Positions 1 through 7,487 of a stretch of DNA of 36,383 bases are shown here, piece by piece (the first letter of the stretch is position 1; the number at the start of each line of letters is the position of its first letter). The stretch covers positions 1 through 36,383 of the IMG/VR virus record IMGVR_UViG_3300033388_002373; one strand, given 5' to 3'. The notes under the pieces are model-generated. The model had not been told where the DNA came from. It ran no database searches and worked only from the letters and a program-made list of their open reading frames with translations. A program made the position numbers and the translations under genes. Source of the DNA: a virus.

Positions 1-1356
1 GATGTTAAGTTGCTTAAGGGACTAGATAGACTTAGTGCTGACAAGTGGGGTGTAGTAAGTCCTAGTGATGCAACTCTTAAGACTACTACTAAGCATACTG
101 ATTATGCCAGCGAGACAGGTATTGTTAGTGCTAGTGGGTTCTTAACTACATATCTACCTTGGTATGCATTTAACAAGAGTGATGCTACACCGTGGTTAAT
201 ACAGACGACTACTACTTCTTGGTTGGCTTATGCTCTGGAAGAGAAGCGCGCACTCAAGTCATGGAGATTGAAATCAGGGCAAGTGTCGCTGAATAGAATG
301 CCTAGAAGGTTTACGATAGAAGGCTCTAATGATGGTGTATCGTGGACTGCTGTTGATAGCACATACACATCAGCTGACTACATACCAAATGCGGGGCTTT
401 GGACTTGGGGTGCTCTACATGCAACTGGTAGTACAGTTAGTTATTCAAAATTTAGAATGAATATAACTGCTAATAATGGTGATGCCTCATACACAGAAAC
501 TGGAGAGTTTGAATTAAATACCGAGCATCCAATTGGTGACTTCTACGACGTAGCTGAAAGTATCATGACTGGTACTGGAGATGTTGCTAAGAATGGTGGG
601 TTCGACCAAGATTCTCAATGGAATAAACAAGCAGCATGGACTATTGCAGATGGTGTAGCTACAAGTTCTGGTATCGTAAATGATTACCTCTACCAAGATG
701 CTTTGCTAAAGAATACTACGTATACTATAGAGTTTGATATACTGGAGTATACTTCAGGTACACTTATCGTTCTTTGGTGGGATGGTGCTTCTCGTATAGA
801 AGGGTCGTACACATCTGTTGGACGTAAGTCAGTAACTTTTACTACTGACAGTAACACAAATTCTACATACTATTTCGGGACATCAGGAGATGGTTTCACA
901 GGTGTTATTGATAACGTCAATGTGTATACGGCTGGTGGCCTTCCTACCTCAAGAGTTTACTTAGGTGAAGTTCTAGTAGATGGTGGTGGCGAAGTTATAC
1001 CTGATACATTGGTTGAGTATACCGTCAAGCATTTAGATGTTAGCGAGCTGGAAGTACATGGTGATACTAAGTTTCATGGTGGCTTTGACTTAGGACAGAA
1101 TCTCATAGATGAAACAGCTAATAGAGTAGAGGGAGTTACTTATACAAATACAACTGGTAGAGCTATGTTCATTAATGTTAGAGGGAATGATATAGGAGCT
1201 GTTAATTCAATCATATGTTACATCGATGATATCTATACGCAAGTTAATTCAGGTATTGGAGCTGTTTCGATATTTATAGTAGTCCCAATAGATTCTACAT
1301 ATAAGATAACAGTGTTCTCTACAGGCGTTATAGATCTTTGGCATGAGTACAAATAA
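1..1356 (+). CDS. Tail fibre / receptor-binding protein, 3' end (partial)
   Basis: The reading frame is open from the first base, so this is the C-terminal part of a larger virion protein; the TTG at 10 is probably not a real start. Residues 60-170 of the visible part resemble an F5/8 type C (discoidin) domain, with a GSNDG-SWT stretch and a final EFEL strand. Residues 185-310 resemble a CBM4/9-type carbohydrate-binding module (N-GGF then W, ending in a DNVNVY strand). The last 120 residues are rich in T, N and G and end in a beta-rich tail tip. Two glycan-binding modules suggest adhesion to host surface polysaccharide. It sits upstream of the lysis genes on the same strand, as expected of a late gene. 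Family assignment is by motif only. Confidence 0.7.
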   Translation, partial: DVKLLKGLDRLSADKWGVVSPSDATLKTTTKHTDYASETGIVSASGFLTTYLPWYAFNKSDATPWLIQTTTTSWLAYALEEKRALKSWRLKSGQVSLNRMPRRFTIEGSNDGVSWTAVDSTYTSADYIPNAGLWTWGALHATGSTVSYSKFRMNITANNGDASYTETGEFELNTEHPIGDFYDVAESIMTGTGDVAKNGGFDQDSQWNKQAAWTIADGVATSSGIVNDYLYQDALLKNTTYTIEFDILEYTSGTLIVLWWDGASRIEGSYTSVGRKSVTFTTDSNTNSTYYFGTSGDGFTGVIDNVNVYTAGGLPTSRVYLGEVLVDGGGEVIPDTLVEYTVKHLDVSELEVHGDTKFHGGFDLGQNLIDETANRVEGVTYTNTTGRAMFINVRGNDIGAVNSIICYIDDIYTQVNSGIGAVSIFIVVPIDSTYKITVFSTGVIDLWHEYK

Positions 1357-1365
1357 GGAGGGTAG

Positions 1366-1767
1366 ATGAGACATTTCTACAACACAAAAACAATGGAACG
1401 CAGAGCTTATGAGGATGGAGTAGATACTAGTAAGTACCTTCCTGTAGGCTTCGTTGAGTATAAATTAGGTCAAGAACCTCAAGAATTACTAGACTTCTTA
1501 GCGCCAACTGCTGAAGAGGTACAGGCAAGTCTAATAGCACACTTCAAGTCTCTATACTTAGGTGTAGTAGATGCAAAGCTAAAAGAGCTGGACTATGACT
1601 CATTGGCAACAGTTAAGCTATGGGAAGGTGATGTGCAGTTTGGCGACGAGGCTTCTAATATCTTAGAGTGGTACAAGAGTATCATTTCTTACAACTATGC
1701 GCTTCTCAATTCTGGAGTAGTTCCAACTGATGAAGAGTATCTAGACGGAATGCCAACATTACTATAG
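1366..1767 (+). CDS. Small protein following the tail fibre; possible fibre assembly protein
   Basis: A 133-residue soluble acidic protein starting 9 bases after the fibre stop, with a strong SD (AAGGAGGG) before ATG. The N-terminus has short polar strands (HFYNTKTMERRAYEDG). The second half is helical: KLKELDYDSL, then EASNILEWYKSIISYNYALL, then a short acidic tail ending in MPTLL. This pattern of a helical pair with a conserved W followed by a 'P-T-x-E-E-Y-L' end is common in small proteins encoded next to phage tail fibres, some of which are fibre chaperones or virion components. The role is inferred from position; the family was not identified. Confidence 0.55.
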   Translation: MRHFYNTKTMERRAYEDGVDTSKYLPVGFVEYKLGQEPQELLDFLAPTAEEVQASLIAHFKSLYLGVVDAKLKELDYDSLATVKLWEGDVQFGDEASNILEWYKSIISYNYALLNSGVVPTDEEYLDGMPTLL

Positions 1768-1775
1768 GAGTATAA

Positions 1776-1979
1776 ATGATAACTAAAGACCATAAGATAC
1801 TTGTGCGCTATATAATTATAGCCTTAGTACTTGGATTCACTGCGCATCTAAGTATTCTTGCTTATGACTTAGAGGTTCTTGGTAAGTTAACCATAGGATT
1901 TGCAGGAATAGTTGCAAGTTCTTACGGAGTTCTTACCTTAACTTTAAAGTTCATATTCCAGTCCGAAGTGAGGGAATGA
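1776..1979 (+). CDS. Two-TM small membrane protein, holin candidate
   Basis: 67 residues with two clear hydrophobic helices (about residues 10-29 and 37-60) separated by a short acidic turn (YDLEV), a basic N-terminus and a charged C-terminus (SEVRE). This is the topology of class II holins, which form the membrane lesions that release or activate the endolysin. An SD (GGAG) precedes ATG. Its stop overlaps the start of the inner spanin (1976) and the endolysin is 1.7 kb downstream, so its place in the lysis cassette supports the call. The protein at 3047 also has a membrane segment and is a rival for the holin role. Confidence 0.55.
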   Translation: MITKDHKILVRYIIIALVLGFTAHLSILAYDLEVLGKLTIGFAGIVASSYGVLTLTLKFIFQSEVRE

Positions 1980-2380
1980 TGTTTGCCCTTAAGTTAATAA
2001 GTAAACGCCTTCTAGGTGCCTTAGCGGTCGCTGTAGGGGTAGGTATGTTAATCTGGTATATCCAGGACTTGCGCTCTGATAATTCTGAGCTTACAAAAGA
2101 TAAGCAACGACTCGAATTTACTTTAAAAGAAGTTGTTGGGGTAGTTGAAGAAAATGTTAAAGAGTTGGACTATATGAAGACTGACCACGCTCTACAAATG
2201 GAGTTAGTCCAAGAAGGGCTTTCTACATATAATGAACACTCTTTATTAACTAAAGAGATGGAAGGGAGAATTAATTATGTTAAAAAGGAAGATGATGGGC
2301 TTGCTGCTCCTATTCTTGCTAACACTTTCAGGTTGCTCAACGCAGCAACCACTAACAGTAACGAAGGCAAGGGTAAGTAG
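1976..2380 (+). CDS. Inner-membrane spanin (Rz-like)
   Basis: 134 residues: one N-terminal membrane helix (about residues 10-28, LLGALAVAVGVGMLIWYI), then a long charged, coiled-coil-prone periplasmic part (EVVGVVEENVKELDYMKTD and onward). That is the i-spanin layout. The decisive clue is that a lipoprotein gene (2277-2588) begins inside its 3' end in the +1 frame, the classical overlapping Rz/Rz1 arrangement. With its partner it would join inner and outer membranes after peptidoglycan is cut. Two ATG codons are adjacent (1976 and 1979); either could be used. Confidence 0.8.
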   Translation: MMFALKLISKRLLGALAVAVGVGMLIWYIQDLRSDNSELTKDKQRLEFTLKEVVGVVEENVKELDYMKTDHALQMELVQEGLSTYNEHSLLTKEMEGRINYVKKEDDGLAAPILANTFRLLNAATTNSNEGKGK

Positions 2381-2588
2381 GGAGACAATTCCTGTAGTAC
2401 TACTCAAGGAATGTGATGTACCAGTTGCTCCTATTATTACAAAGCAGTCTGAGGCTTCTTTGTATGTTGTAAGAGTATGGTCTGCACTTAAAGTGTGTAA
2501 GATTAAACATGACGCTATAAGAGAGCTAGAGTATGCTAGAATTAAGGCTACAGAAGCTAGAATGATTAAAGAATTAAAAGGAAAGTAA
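2277..2588 (+). CDS. Outer-membrane spanin lipoprotein (Rz1-like)
   Basis: 103 residues with a lipoprotein signal peptide: basic start (MLKRK), hydrophobic core (MMGLLLLFLLT) and lipobox LSGC, giving a mature N-terminal lipidated Cys at about residue 20. The gene starts within the inner spanin gene in another frame, with SD GGGAG eight bases before ATG 2277, and continues about 210 bases beyond it. The mature part is about 83 residues and not strongly proline-rich, so it is longer than lambda Rz1. It would pair with the inner spanin to disrupt the outer membrane. Confidence 0.8.
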   Translation: MLKRKMMGLLLLFLLTLSGCSTQQPLTVTKARVSRETIPVVLLKECDVPVAPIITKQSEASLYVVRVWSALKVCKIKHDAIRELEYARIKATEARMIKELKGK

Positions 2589-2589
2589 T

Positions 2590-3045
2590 ATGAATATAAA
2601 AGGTCTAGATGTATATAGTATGATGAGTACTGATATCTATAGAGGTATTAGTAAAGCGTTCTTCCCTAAGTGGGAAGGATGGAAGTTGTTAGAGGCAGGT
2701 GCAGATTCATACCTAGTTGATAAAGCTGTTGATAGCTTTTACTTGACGTACTTTTACTACTACTTAAAGGTAGATATGGTTGGTGACAGATTAATTGAGT
2801 TCTGTATAATGAACTTTGCTACTTCCCATGGTAAGCGTAAAGCTATTATGAAGTTAGAGAAGGCTGCTGGATTTCCTATCACTGGTAAACCATCTGCTTC
2901 TCTAATGGAGTTCTTATCGGATAACAAGAATGAAGTAGTTCCTGTACTACTTCTTGAACTCTTAGAATTCTACGAATTTATTGGTGATATTCGTGGTGGA
3001 CTTTGGGTGTTAAATATATACAGGGAATTCAAAATAGGGAGATAG
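2590..3045 (+). CDS. GH108-like C-terminal domain protein (predicted peptidoglycan binding)
   Basis: 151 residues. The pattern 'TDIYRGISKAFFPKWEGW' at 14-31 followed by helices with VDKAVDSFYLTYFYYYL, an 'MNFATSHGKRKAIMKLEKAAGF' region and a final 'ELLEFYEFIG' helix resembles the C-terminal part of the GH108 (DUF847) N-acetylmuramidases. The usual catalytic N-terminal stretch with the E-G-G motif is missing, so enzymatic activity is doubtful; it may bind peptidoglycan or be a virion part. It follows the outer spanin by one base with SD AAGGA. The match is by eye and moderate. It ends NIYREFKIGR, a loose likeness to the C-terminal motif of the minus-strand genes that I treat as chance. Confidence 0.45.
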   Translation: MNIKGLDVYSMMSTDIYRGISKAFFPKWEGWKLLEAGADSYLVDKAVDSFYLTYFYYYLKVDMVGDRLIEFCIMNFATSHGKRKAIMKLEKAAGFPITGKPSASLMEFLSDNKNEVVPVLLLELLEFYEFIGDIRGGLWVLNIYREFKIGR

Positions 3046-3046
3046 T

Positions 3047-3592
3047 ATGAGTGCTGACATTGAAGAGGGGCACAACTATGCAAGTTCTGGTCATGAGTTA
3101 AACGGTATGCGAAGTGATATCTATGACATTAAGAGAGACCTTAGAGATATTGAGAAAGCACATATAGAGTATGTACATTCTCATGAAACTAAGTTGCAAG
3201 AGTTGGCCTTTAAAGATGTTCTGATGGACAGAAAGCAAGATGCTATATTAAGTAAGTTAGACTCTACTGAAAAGAGTCAGAAAGAAATGTGGGGTTCTAT
3301 TGGAGAGCTTAAAGATTTAGTTAGTACACAAGTTGCTGCGAGTATTAAAGCTCAAGGTGAGTTTACGAAGACACTAACTAAACTAATTATGACAACTCTA
3401 GGATATGGTATTGTTGGTGCAGGGTTGCTTGTATTCAGCGTATGGTCATTCCAAGAGTGGAATCAGAAAATTGACCTGAGTAACAGTAAGGCATTGGAGC
3501 AATACGAAAGTGGAGCAACTAGTGTTAGGACGTTAGAGACTAAGCTTTACGAGATAGACCACCATATAGAAGATTTACACCCGAAGAAATAG
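3047..3592 (+). CDS. Coiled-coil protein with one membrane segment, unknown
   Basis: 181 residues. Residues 20-105 are highly charged and heptad-like (IYDIKRDLRDIEKA, ILSKLDSTEKSQKE, IGELKDLV), then one hydrophobic segment at about 113-130 (LGYGIVGAGLLVFSVWSF), then a charged tail ending HPKK. This is a single-pass membrane protein with a long cytoplasmic or periplasmic coiled coil. It lies between the GH108-like gene and the endolysin with SD GGGAG overlapping the upstream stop. It could be an unusual holin or antiholin; no family was recognised. Confidence 0.5.
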   Translation: MSADIEEGHNYASSGHELNGMRSDIYDIKRDLRDIEKAHIEYVHSHETKLQELAFKDVLMDRKQDAILSKLDSTEKSQKEMWGSIGELKDLVSTQVAASIKAQGEFTKTLTKLIMTTLGYGIVGAGLLVFSVWSFQEWNQKIDLSNSKALEQYESGATSVRTLETKLYEIDHHIEDLHPKK

Positions 3593-3638
3593 TGCAGAGA
3601 AAGACTGCTGGCCAATAACAAATTAAGAAGAGCATATA

Positions 3639-3719
3639 ATGAAATGTTTAGCAAAAAATGAAGTAATACATATATGCCAAGCGTGCATTTGCGTTATGCT
3701 ACTTCAACTAGAAGGATAA
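3639..3719 (+). CDS. Possible 26-residue Cys-containing peptide upstream of endolysin
   Basis: A short frame in the gap 3593-3722, MKCLAKNEVIHICQACICVM and six more residues. An AG-rich stretch (AAGAAGAG) lies about 7 bases before ATG. Its stop is followed three bases later by the endolysin ATG, and its last codons (GAA GGA) form the endolysin SD, so translation would be coupled. Four Cys in 26 residues suggest metal binding if it is made. Evidence is position only; it may be a leader or a chance frame. The rest of the gap (3593-3638) shows nothing. Confidence 0.35.
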   Translation: MKCLAKNEVIHICQACICVMLLQLEG

Positions 3720-3722
3720 AAT

Positions 3723-4073
3723 ATGTGTATGAATATAGAAAGAGAAGAGTTGGAGTGTCCATGTTGCGGACTAAGTTTGGCTACTGAGGAACTTATTAGT
3801 AAGCTTCGTGTAGCCAGATTCCATGCTGGAGTACCATTTCTGATTACTTCTGGAACAAGATGTGTCAGACATAACGCGAATATTGGTGGTAGTCCTACCT
3901 CAGCTCACCTTCTTGGGTTTGCTGCGGATATATCTGTTAAGAGTAGTGAGCTACGCTTTAAGATTATTGGAGGATTACTGCTAGCAGGATTTAATAGGAT
4001 TCTTGTGTATGAAACGTTCGTACACGTAGATATAGATGACTCTCGAAGTGGTCCTATAATTAAACTGATGTAG
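3723..4073 (+). CDS. Endolysin, M15 family peptidase
   Basis: 116 residues, a compact zinc peptidase of the M15 (VanY / L-Ala-D-Glu peptidase) type. The motif SGTRCVRHN (44-52) with GGSPTSAHLLGFAAD (56-70) carries the first zinc His and Asp (SAH and AAD), and FVHVDID near the end carries the last zinc His. An N-terminal ECPCCG matches the Cys-rich start common in phage members. It would cut cross-links in host peptidoglycan. The T5 endolysin Lys belongs to the same fold and is slightly longer (137 residues). SD AAGGA lies six bases before ATG 3723. There is no signal peptide, so it depends on a holin. Confidence 0.88.
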   Translation: MCMNIEREELECPCCGLSLATEELISKLRVARFHAGVPFLITSGTRCVRHNANIGGSPTSAHLLGFAADISVKSSELRFKIIGGLLLAGFNRILVYETFVHVDIDDSRSGPIIKLM

Positions 4074-4082
4074 TAGTTTAGC

Positions 4083-4102
4083 GGAGGCTCTTAGGAGCCG
4101 CC
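4083..4102. terminator. Hairpin between convergent gene blocks
   Basis: GGCTC and GAGCC pair across a TTAG loop at 4086-4099; two more G-C pairs form outside an A-G mismatch. It sits just after the endolysin stop and just at the end of the first minus-strand gene, so it could stop transcription from both sides. T-tracts are weak on both sides. Confidence 0.5.
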
Positions 4103-4293
4103 TATAAAGTACTAAAGTTATCGAACACTGTACGGTATACTGTCTCTAGTCCTGTGGTGTAAGACATAGTAAACTCATACCCTTTCCCATCGTGGAAGTA
4201 GCCAACTGTAAGTAGTCTATGGTTTATAGCTTTACGCATAACCGTAACTTCAATGCCTAGGTTGTTACACCTAGTTTGCCAATAGCCAATCAT
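4102..4293 (-). CDS. Unknown small protein, last gene of the minus block
   Basis: 63 residues starting at ATG 4293, which overlaps the phosphoesterase stop as ATGA; a longer frame from TTG 4341 has no SD and is less likely. Sequence is mixed alpha/beta with several aromatic residues and Arg (MIGYWQTRCNNLGIEVTVMR). Near the end it has GLETVYRTVFDNF, which is similar to the D-h-x-x-[ILV]-Y-x-x-F tag found at the ends of small proteins at 23-36 kb but is not terminal. No family recognised. Confidence 0.55.
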   Translation of the reverse strand: MIGYWQTRCNNLGIEVTVMRKAINHRLLTVGYFHDGKGYEFTMSYTTGLETVYRTVFDNFSTL

Positions 4294-5567
4294 CCTACTA
4301 CCACTGGAAGGATAGTATGTAGTTGCCCATCTACAGTCCAAGAACCTATAACTTGAACTGTTGGTACTGGGATGAATCCATTAGTATGCACATAAGCATT
4401 AGTTCCAATTAAAGAACCATTAGTAATATAGAAACCACCTGTGTGCAGAGCGTCAATCTTGAACTTATGAGTATGGCCTTGAAGTACATGAGATACATCA
4501 GGCCCAATCTGTCTGAACCTTTCAGTTACTGACAGGGGTTTCGTTTGAGGAAGTGAATCTCCATGGTGAATACCTGCAAATACTCCAGGAGCAATCTCAG
4601 CACTAATCATACCTACTGTGCTAATCTCAAAGTGAGACACAAGGTTAACTGTCAATGCTTCTAGGATTGAATAACATAGAAACTCAAAGTCAAACCCCTT
4701 GTTAGCACTCTTCTTTTTATCAGTAAGTCTTGAATGATTACCATTAAGGCAGTACACTCTTACTGACTCATAGTTTTCAGAGAACTCTTGAACATACATA
4801 GCAAGTAGCCCTGCCAACTCTTTAGCAGACTCTGCTGGATTCATATCACTAGCTTCTAATGAATCATGGATTAACCCATCAATCATATCCCCTGCAATAT
4901 AAAAATCAAATACATCACCCTTCGCATTCCTTGCGGCAGCCTCCATTAAGATATGGGCTCTGGCTCTTACTGTGTCCCAACCATAAGAGTTATCAGGTAC
5001 ATCAGAGTCTGATACTGTAGCTCCTACATGCCAATCACTTATCAGTACCCAGTCGGTACCATTAGGTCTATCATGAGGAGTGAACTTAGGTAAGACCATA
5101 GGTCTAATCTCTGATGTCAATGCTTCTACTGCACCGATAAGGGTGTCATCAACTGACTCTTCTCTCATATGAGAGCGAAGTCTGTTAGCTTCACGACGTA
5201 CCTTAACCAGTGACTTGTCTCTAGAAATAAGCTCACGCTCATACTCTAGGGCATTCTCTTTAAGCTTAATGATTTCATCAGCCTGCTCTGTGTCAAACCC
5301 TTCCGTATCTCTGGTAAGTAAGAGCTGAAGGTCGTTGACTCGATATTTCTGTGCCCAACGTAGGTTTAATGCTGCAGCTACCGTACGGAGTTTAAAAGCT
5401 GTACAATCAAGTTCAACCTCCATCTCTTCTCTGTTAAATCCCTGCTCGTATAGGTCTACGAACTGGTCGCAGTCTACACTGTATTTTTCTTGTAATGCTT
5501 CTTTTAGTAATTGTAATTGGTTTATAATTTTTCCTTTATTAATAACACTTAAAAAACTTTGCTGCAA
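4290..5567 (-). CDS. Calcineurin-like metallophosphoesterase
   Basis: About 411-425 residues. The C-terminal two thirds contain the metal-binding motifs in order: DWHVG (D-x-H), GDMIDG (GDxxD), GNHSR (GNH), IHHGD and GHTHK (GHxH). The N-terminal 150 residues are helical with an HTH-like segment (EEMEVELDCTAFKLRTVAAA) and a charged helix, suggesting a DNA- or partner-binding part. It would hydrolyse phosphoester bonds with two metal ions; the substrate is unknown. The start is unsure: TTG 5567 lacks an SD, while a good SD (AAAGGA, 5537-5532) comes after the upstream stop, six bases before an in-frame ATA at 5525. It is distinct from the SbcD-type enzyme at 6245. Confidence 0.8.
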   Translation of the reverse strand: MQQSFLSVINKGKIINQLQLLKEALQEKYSVDCDQFVDLYEQGFNREEMEVELDCTAFKLRTVAAALNLRWAQKYRVNDLQLLLTRDTEGFDTEQADEIIKLKENALEYERELISRDKSLVKVRREANRLRSHMREESVDDTLIGAVEALTSEIRPMVLPKFTPHDRPNGTDWVLISDWHVGATVSDSDVPDNSYGWDTVRARAHILMEAAARNAKGDVFDFYIAGDMIDGLIHDSLEASDMNPAESAKELAGLLAMYVQEFSENYESVRVYCLNGNHSRLTDKKKSANKGFDFEFLCYSILEALTVNLVSHFEISTVGMISAEIAPGVFAGIHHGDSLPQTKPLSVTERFRQIGPDVSHVLQGHTHKFKIDALHTGGFYITNGSLIGTNAYVHTNGFIPVPTVQVIGSWTVDGQLHTILPVVVG

Positions 5568-5928
5568 TATTCTTATTCAGATATTTACCACAACATAAGA
5601 CATCCCTCAGGAACATCTCTTTTATTTCTAGGTATGTAGACTCGCCTCTGGTGGTACACAAATGTAAGATTTCACGCTTCTTAACTTTGACCCCATCCTC
5701 TACGAGCTGTTTGAGTGTCTCACTAGAACCTATATAGTTCTGCCAATCACTCTCCTTCTTCACTATCTTACGTCTTAACTTTCCCTTAACCTTCATCCTA
5801 CGTATAGAGTAGAAAACTTTCTTCCCTACGTACAGACTTCCATCTGATAATGTGATTAGGTATACAAACGCTTCCATACCTTCAGGAACTTCTTTTACAA
5901 TCTTCCCTTTGTAGTACCAGCTAACCAC
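5539..5928 (-). CDS. GIY-YIG-like nuclease domain protein
   Basis: 129 residues. FVYLITLSDGSLYVGKK at 21-37 fits the first strands of the GIY-YIG fold (usually Y-V-Y-x-I ... Y-I-G-x-T/K), followed by a basic helix (IRRMKVKGKLRRKIVKK), WQNYIGSSE, and a final ESTYLEIKEMFLRD helix where the family carries its catalytic Glu. The last residues are NKNIAAKFFKCY. It could be a stand-alone endonuclease, possibly degrading host DNA or a homing-type remnant. It starts with GTG overlapping the upstream stop, so translation is probably coupled. The family match is by motif only. Confidence 0.5.
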   Translation of the reverse strand: MVSWYYKGKIVKEVPEGMEAFVYLITLSDGSLYVGKKVFYSIRRMKVKGKLRRKIVKKESDWQNYIGSSETLKQLVEDGVKVKKREILHLCTTRGESTYLEIKEMFLRDVLCCGKYLNKNIAAKFFKCY

Positions 5929-6139
5929 GTTTAGGAATCACACCGTGCCCACTACAGGCTGTACAGCTGGAAGTAGCACCCCAACAGTCGCCATAGGCTT
6001 GTGGTTCATAACCAGAACCACTACATACTACACACGTTGTAACTTCTTCAGTACCATAAGCACTCATATCTTTCTCCTCAAGTAAATTCTCTAAATCTTC
6101 ATAGCTATAGAAGTCTCCTCCTATTTCAAAGTACTTCAT
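5921..6139 (-). CDS. Small zinc-ribbon (DnaJ-type CxxCxGxG) protein
   Basis: 72 residues. The second half has two CxxCxGxG repeats, CVVCSGSG and CTACSGHG, separated by 20 residues, the four-Cys zinc site of DnaJ-like domains. The first half is acidic (EIGGDFYSYEDLENLLEEKD). Proteins like this are often adaptors or chaperone-like factors; no specific role is suggested. The start overlaps the stop of the small acidic gene upstream as ATGA, with a GGTGAGAG SD. Confidence 0.65.
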   Translation of the reverse strand: MKYFEIGGDFYSYEDLENLLEEKDMSAYGTEEVTTCVVCSGSGYEPQAYGDCWGATSSCTACSGHGVIPKRG

Positions 6140-6261
6140 GAGCTCTCACCATTGAAAGTCTCAGCTTCTTCTTTATCCCAATCACTTTCTTCTTGGTCAG
6201 CTAGGTTATTCTCGTAGTCTTTGGCGTTGTCTCGCCAATCTTCTTCACTTCCGTAATACAT
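6136..6261 (-). CDS. 41-residue acidic protein between SbcD and zinc-ribbon genes
   Basis: A frame of 41 codons (MYYGSEEDWRDNAKDYENNL, then an acidic C-terminus ending NGESS). It fills the space between the SbcD-like gene, whose 3' end it overlaps by 17 bases, and the zinc-ribbon gene, whose ATG it overlaps as ATGA. Such exact junctions at both ends match the rest of the operon and support it as real. About a third of the residues are D or E; it has no hydrophobic core and may be disordered or a DNA mimic. No function can be assigned. Confidence 0.6.
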   Translation of the reverse strand: MYYGSEEDWRDNAKDYENNLADQEESDWDKEEAETFNGESS

Positions 6262-7165
6262 CAGACTTCCTTAATCTTATTTCTGATAGTTCTTGCCACC
6301 TCAGAGTCGTACGCATGGTAATTACTGTTAACGTATTGAAAAACAATTCAGCAACCGTACTTGAAACTTTAGTCTCATTAACTTTAACCAGAGGTTCTAC
6401 TGTTGTATTGACTCTTGGATTCCTATTGATACCTTTAAGCTTTTCTGCATAGTCTTCTACAACTACTTTATACAATGAGTCGTGACTTTTACATAAGCTT
6501 AACGAATACGATAGTTGTTCCATGGTGGAAGTTATCTTTACTTTCGATGGGCTATTAATCCATACTCTTTCAATCTCTAAGGTTTCTGTATCTAACACAA
6601 TGAATCCGTGTTGTCTAACTTTATACTTCTTAAAGTGTGTAGAGCTTACACTAGAACAGTAATGTACATTATGGTAAGGGCTTATGGGTGAATGAATGTC
6701 ACCAAGCACTGTTACTCCGAACATCTCTGAGAACGTTTCGATACGATACTCTTCAACTATATGAGGTTCTATAGTACAACGGGCATGACTAATGCATATA
6801 CCATGTTGGTCAGCATCTTTTAAATCATGGAGTTTAGTCCAAGGGACGAACGTAATGTTATCTCTTTTAGTAATCTCTGAGTAGTATGTAAAGCCTGCAT
6901 GAGGTAGGTAGTTGAAAGTGTCAGGGTCATGATTGCCATTAATTATTTCTATGGTGTAATCAGGTAGTGAACCAATAAGATAATAGAATAGTTTAATGTC
7001 TCGGAGTGTGGGGGTGTTACGGTCGAAGGTGTCACCTGCAAATATAATACCAGTAGCTTCGGTACTTTTAATTGCATCAATTAGCTTTTCTATTCGTGTG
7101 TTTTCAAACGCAGGGTATTTGGTTGTATTTATATGTAAGTCTGCTAGTACAACTAGATGAGCCAT
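6245..7165 (-). CDS. SbcD/Mre11-like nuclease subunit (T5 D12 type)
   Basis: 306 residues with the Mre11/SbcD phosphoesterase motifs: ADLHIN (8-13), GDTFDR (44-49), NGNHD, ISHARC and LGDIHSP. This is the nuclease half of the SbcCD complex, which cuts hairpins and protein-blocked DNA ends with its ATPase partner; T5 D12/D13 are the phage equivalents. The partner SbcC-like gene is 1.8 kb upstream in the same operon (8957-10546). It is shorter than bacterial SbcD (about 400), as in phage. The start at 7165 overlaps the upstream stop. Confidence 0.88.
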   Translation of the reverse strand: MAHLVVLADLHINTTKYPAFENTRIEKLIDAIKSTEATGIIFAGDTFDRNTPTLRDIKLFYYLIGSLPDYTIEIINGNHDPDTFNYLPHAGFTYYSEITKRDNITFVPWTKLHDLKDADQHGICISHARCTIEPHIVEEYRIETFSEMFGVTVLGDIHSPISPYHNVHYCSSVSSTHFKKYKVRQHGFIVLDTETLEIERVWINSPSKVKITSTMEQLSYSLSLCKSHDSLYKVVVEDYAEKLKGINRNPRVNTTVEPLVKVNETKVSSTVAELFFNTLTVITMRTTLRWQELSEIRLRKSDVLRK

Positions 7166-7467
7166 TACTGACTCACCTGAACTAGTGCATTGATAACCAC
7201 TGGTAGGTCGTTGTGTGCTGTTGGAAAAGGCACTACGTCTATTAAGTTATCAAACTCTTTAATCAACTCTTCGTTATCTGTAAGAGCGACAGTAGCTACA
7301 CTCGGGAATCTATAGATTGAGTTAGGTTCAGTAAGTACTACATCAGCTAACTCAACTTCTTCTACAAATTCTAACCTATGACCTGACTTCAAATCTAATA
7401 TCTCAAGGTTTCCCTTAAGACATCCTTTGATGTTTTGGAGGCCTAGGCTTATAAATACCTTAGTCAT
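7165..7467 (-). CDS. Unknown 100-residue protein
   Basis: Soluble, mixed alpha/beta, starting MTKVFISLGLQNIKG with SD GGAG. Contains several hydrophobic strands (VELADVVLT, SVATVALTD, INALVQVSQ) and a conserved-looking VVPFPTAHND turn; the arrangement of alternating strands and helices recalls a small Rossmann-like or receiver-like fold, without any diagnostic residue. It overlaps the SbcD-like start by one base and follows the SSB-like gene by 20 bases, so it is co-expressed with DNA-metabolism genes. No family recognised. Confidence 0.6.
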   Translation of the reverse strand: MTKVFISLGLQNIKGCLKGNLEILDLKSGHRLEFVEEVELADVVLTEPNSIYRFPSVATVALTDNEELIKEFDNLIDVVPFPTAHNDLPVVINALVQVSQ

Positions 7468-7487
7468 GTTTCTCCTTAACGCTCAGC

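Noticed and set aside
3024-3045. NIYREF near the end of the plus-strand gene 2590-3045
   Set aside because: Similar to the C-terminal tag, but followed by four residues, not preceded by the D-h-x-x pattern, and in a late gene; treated as chance.
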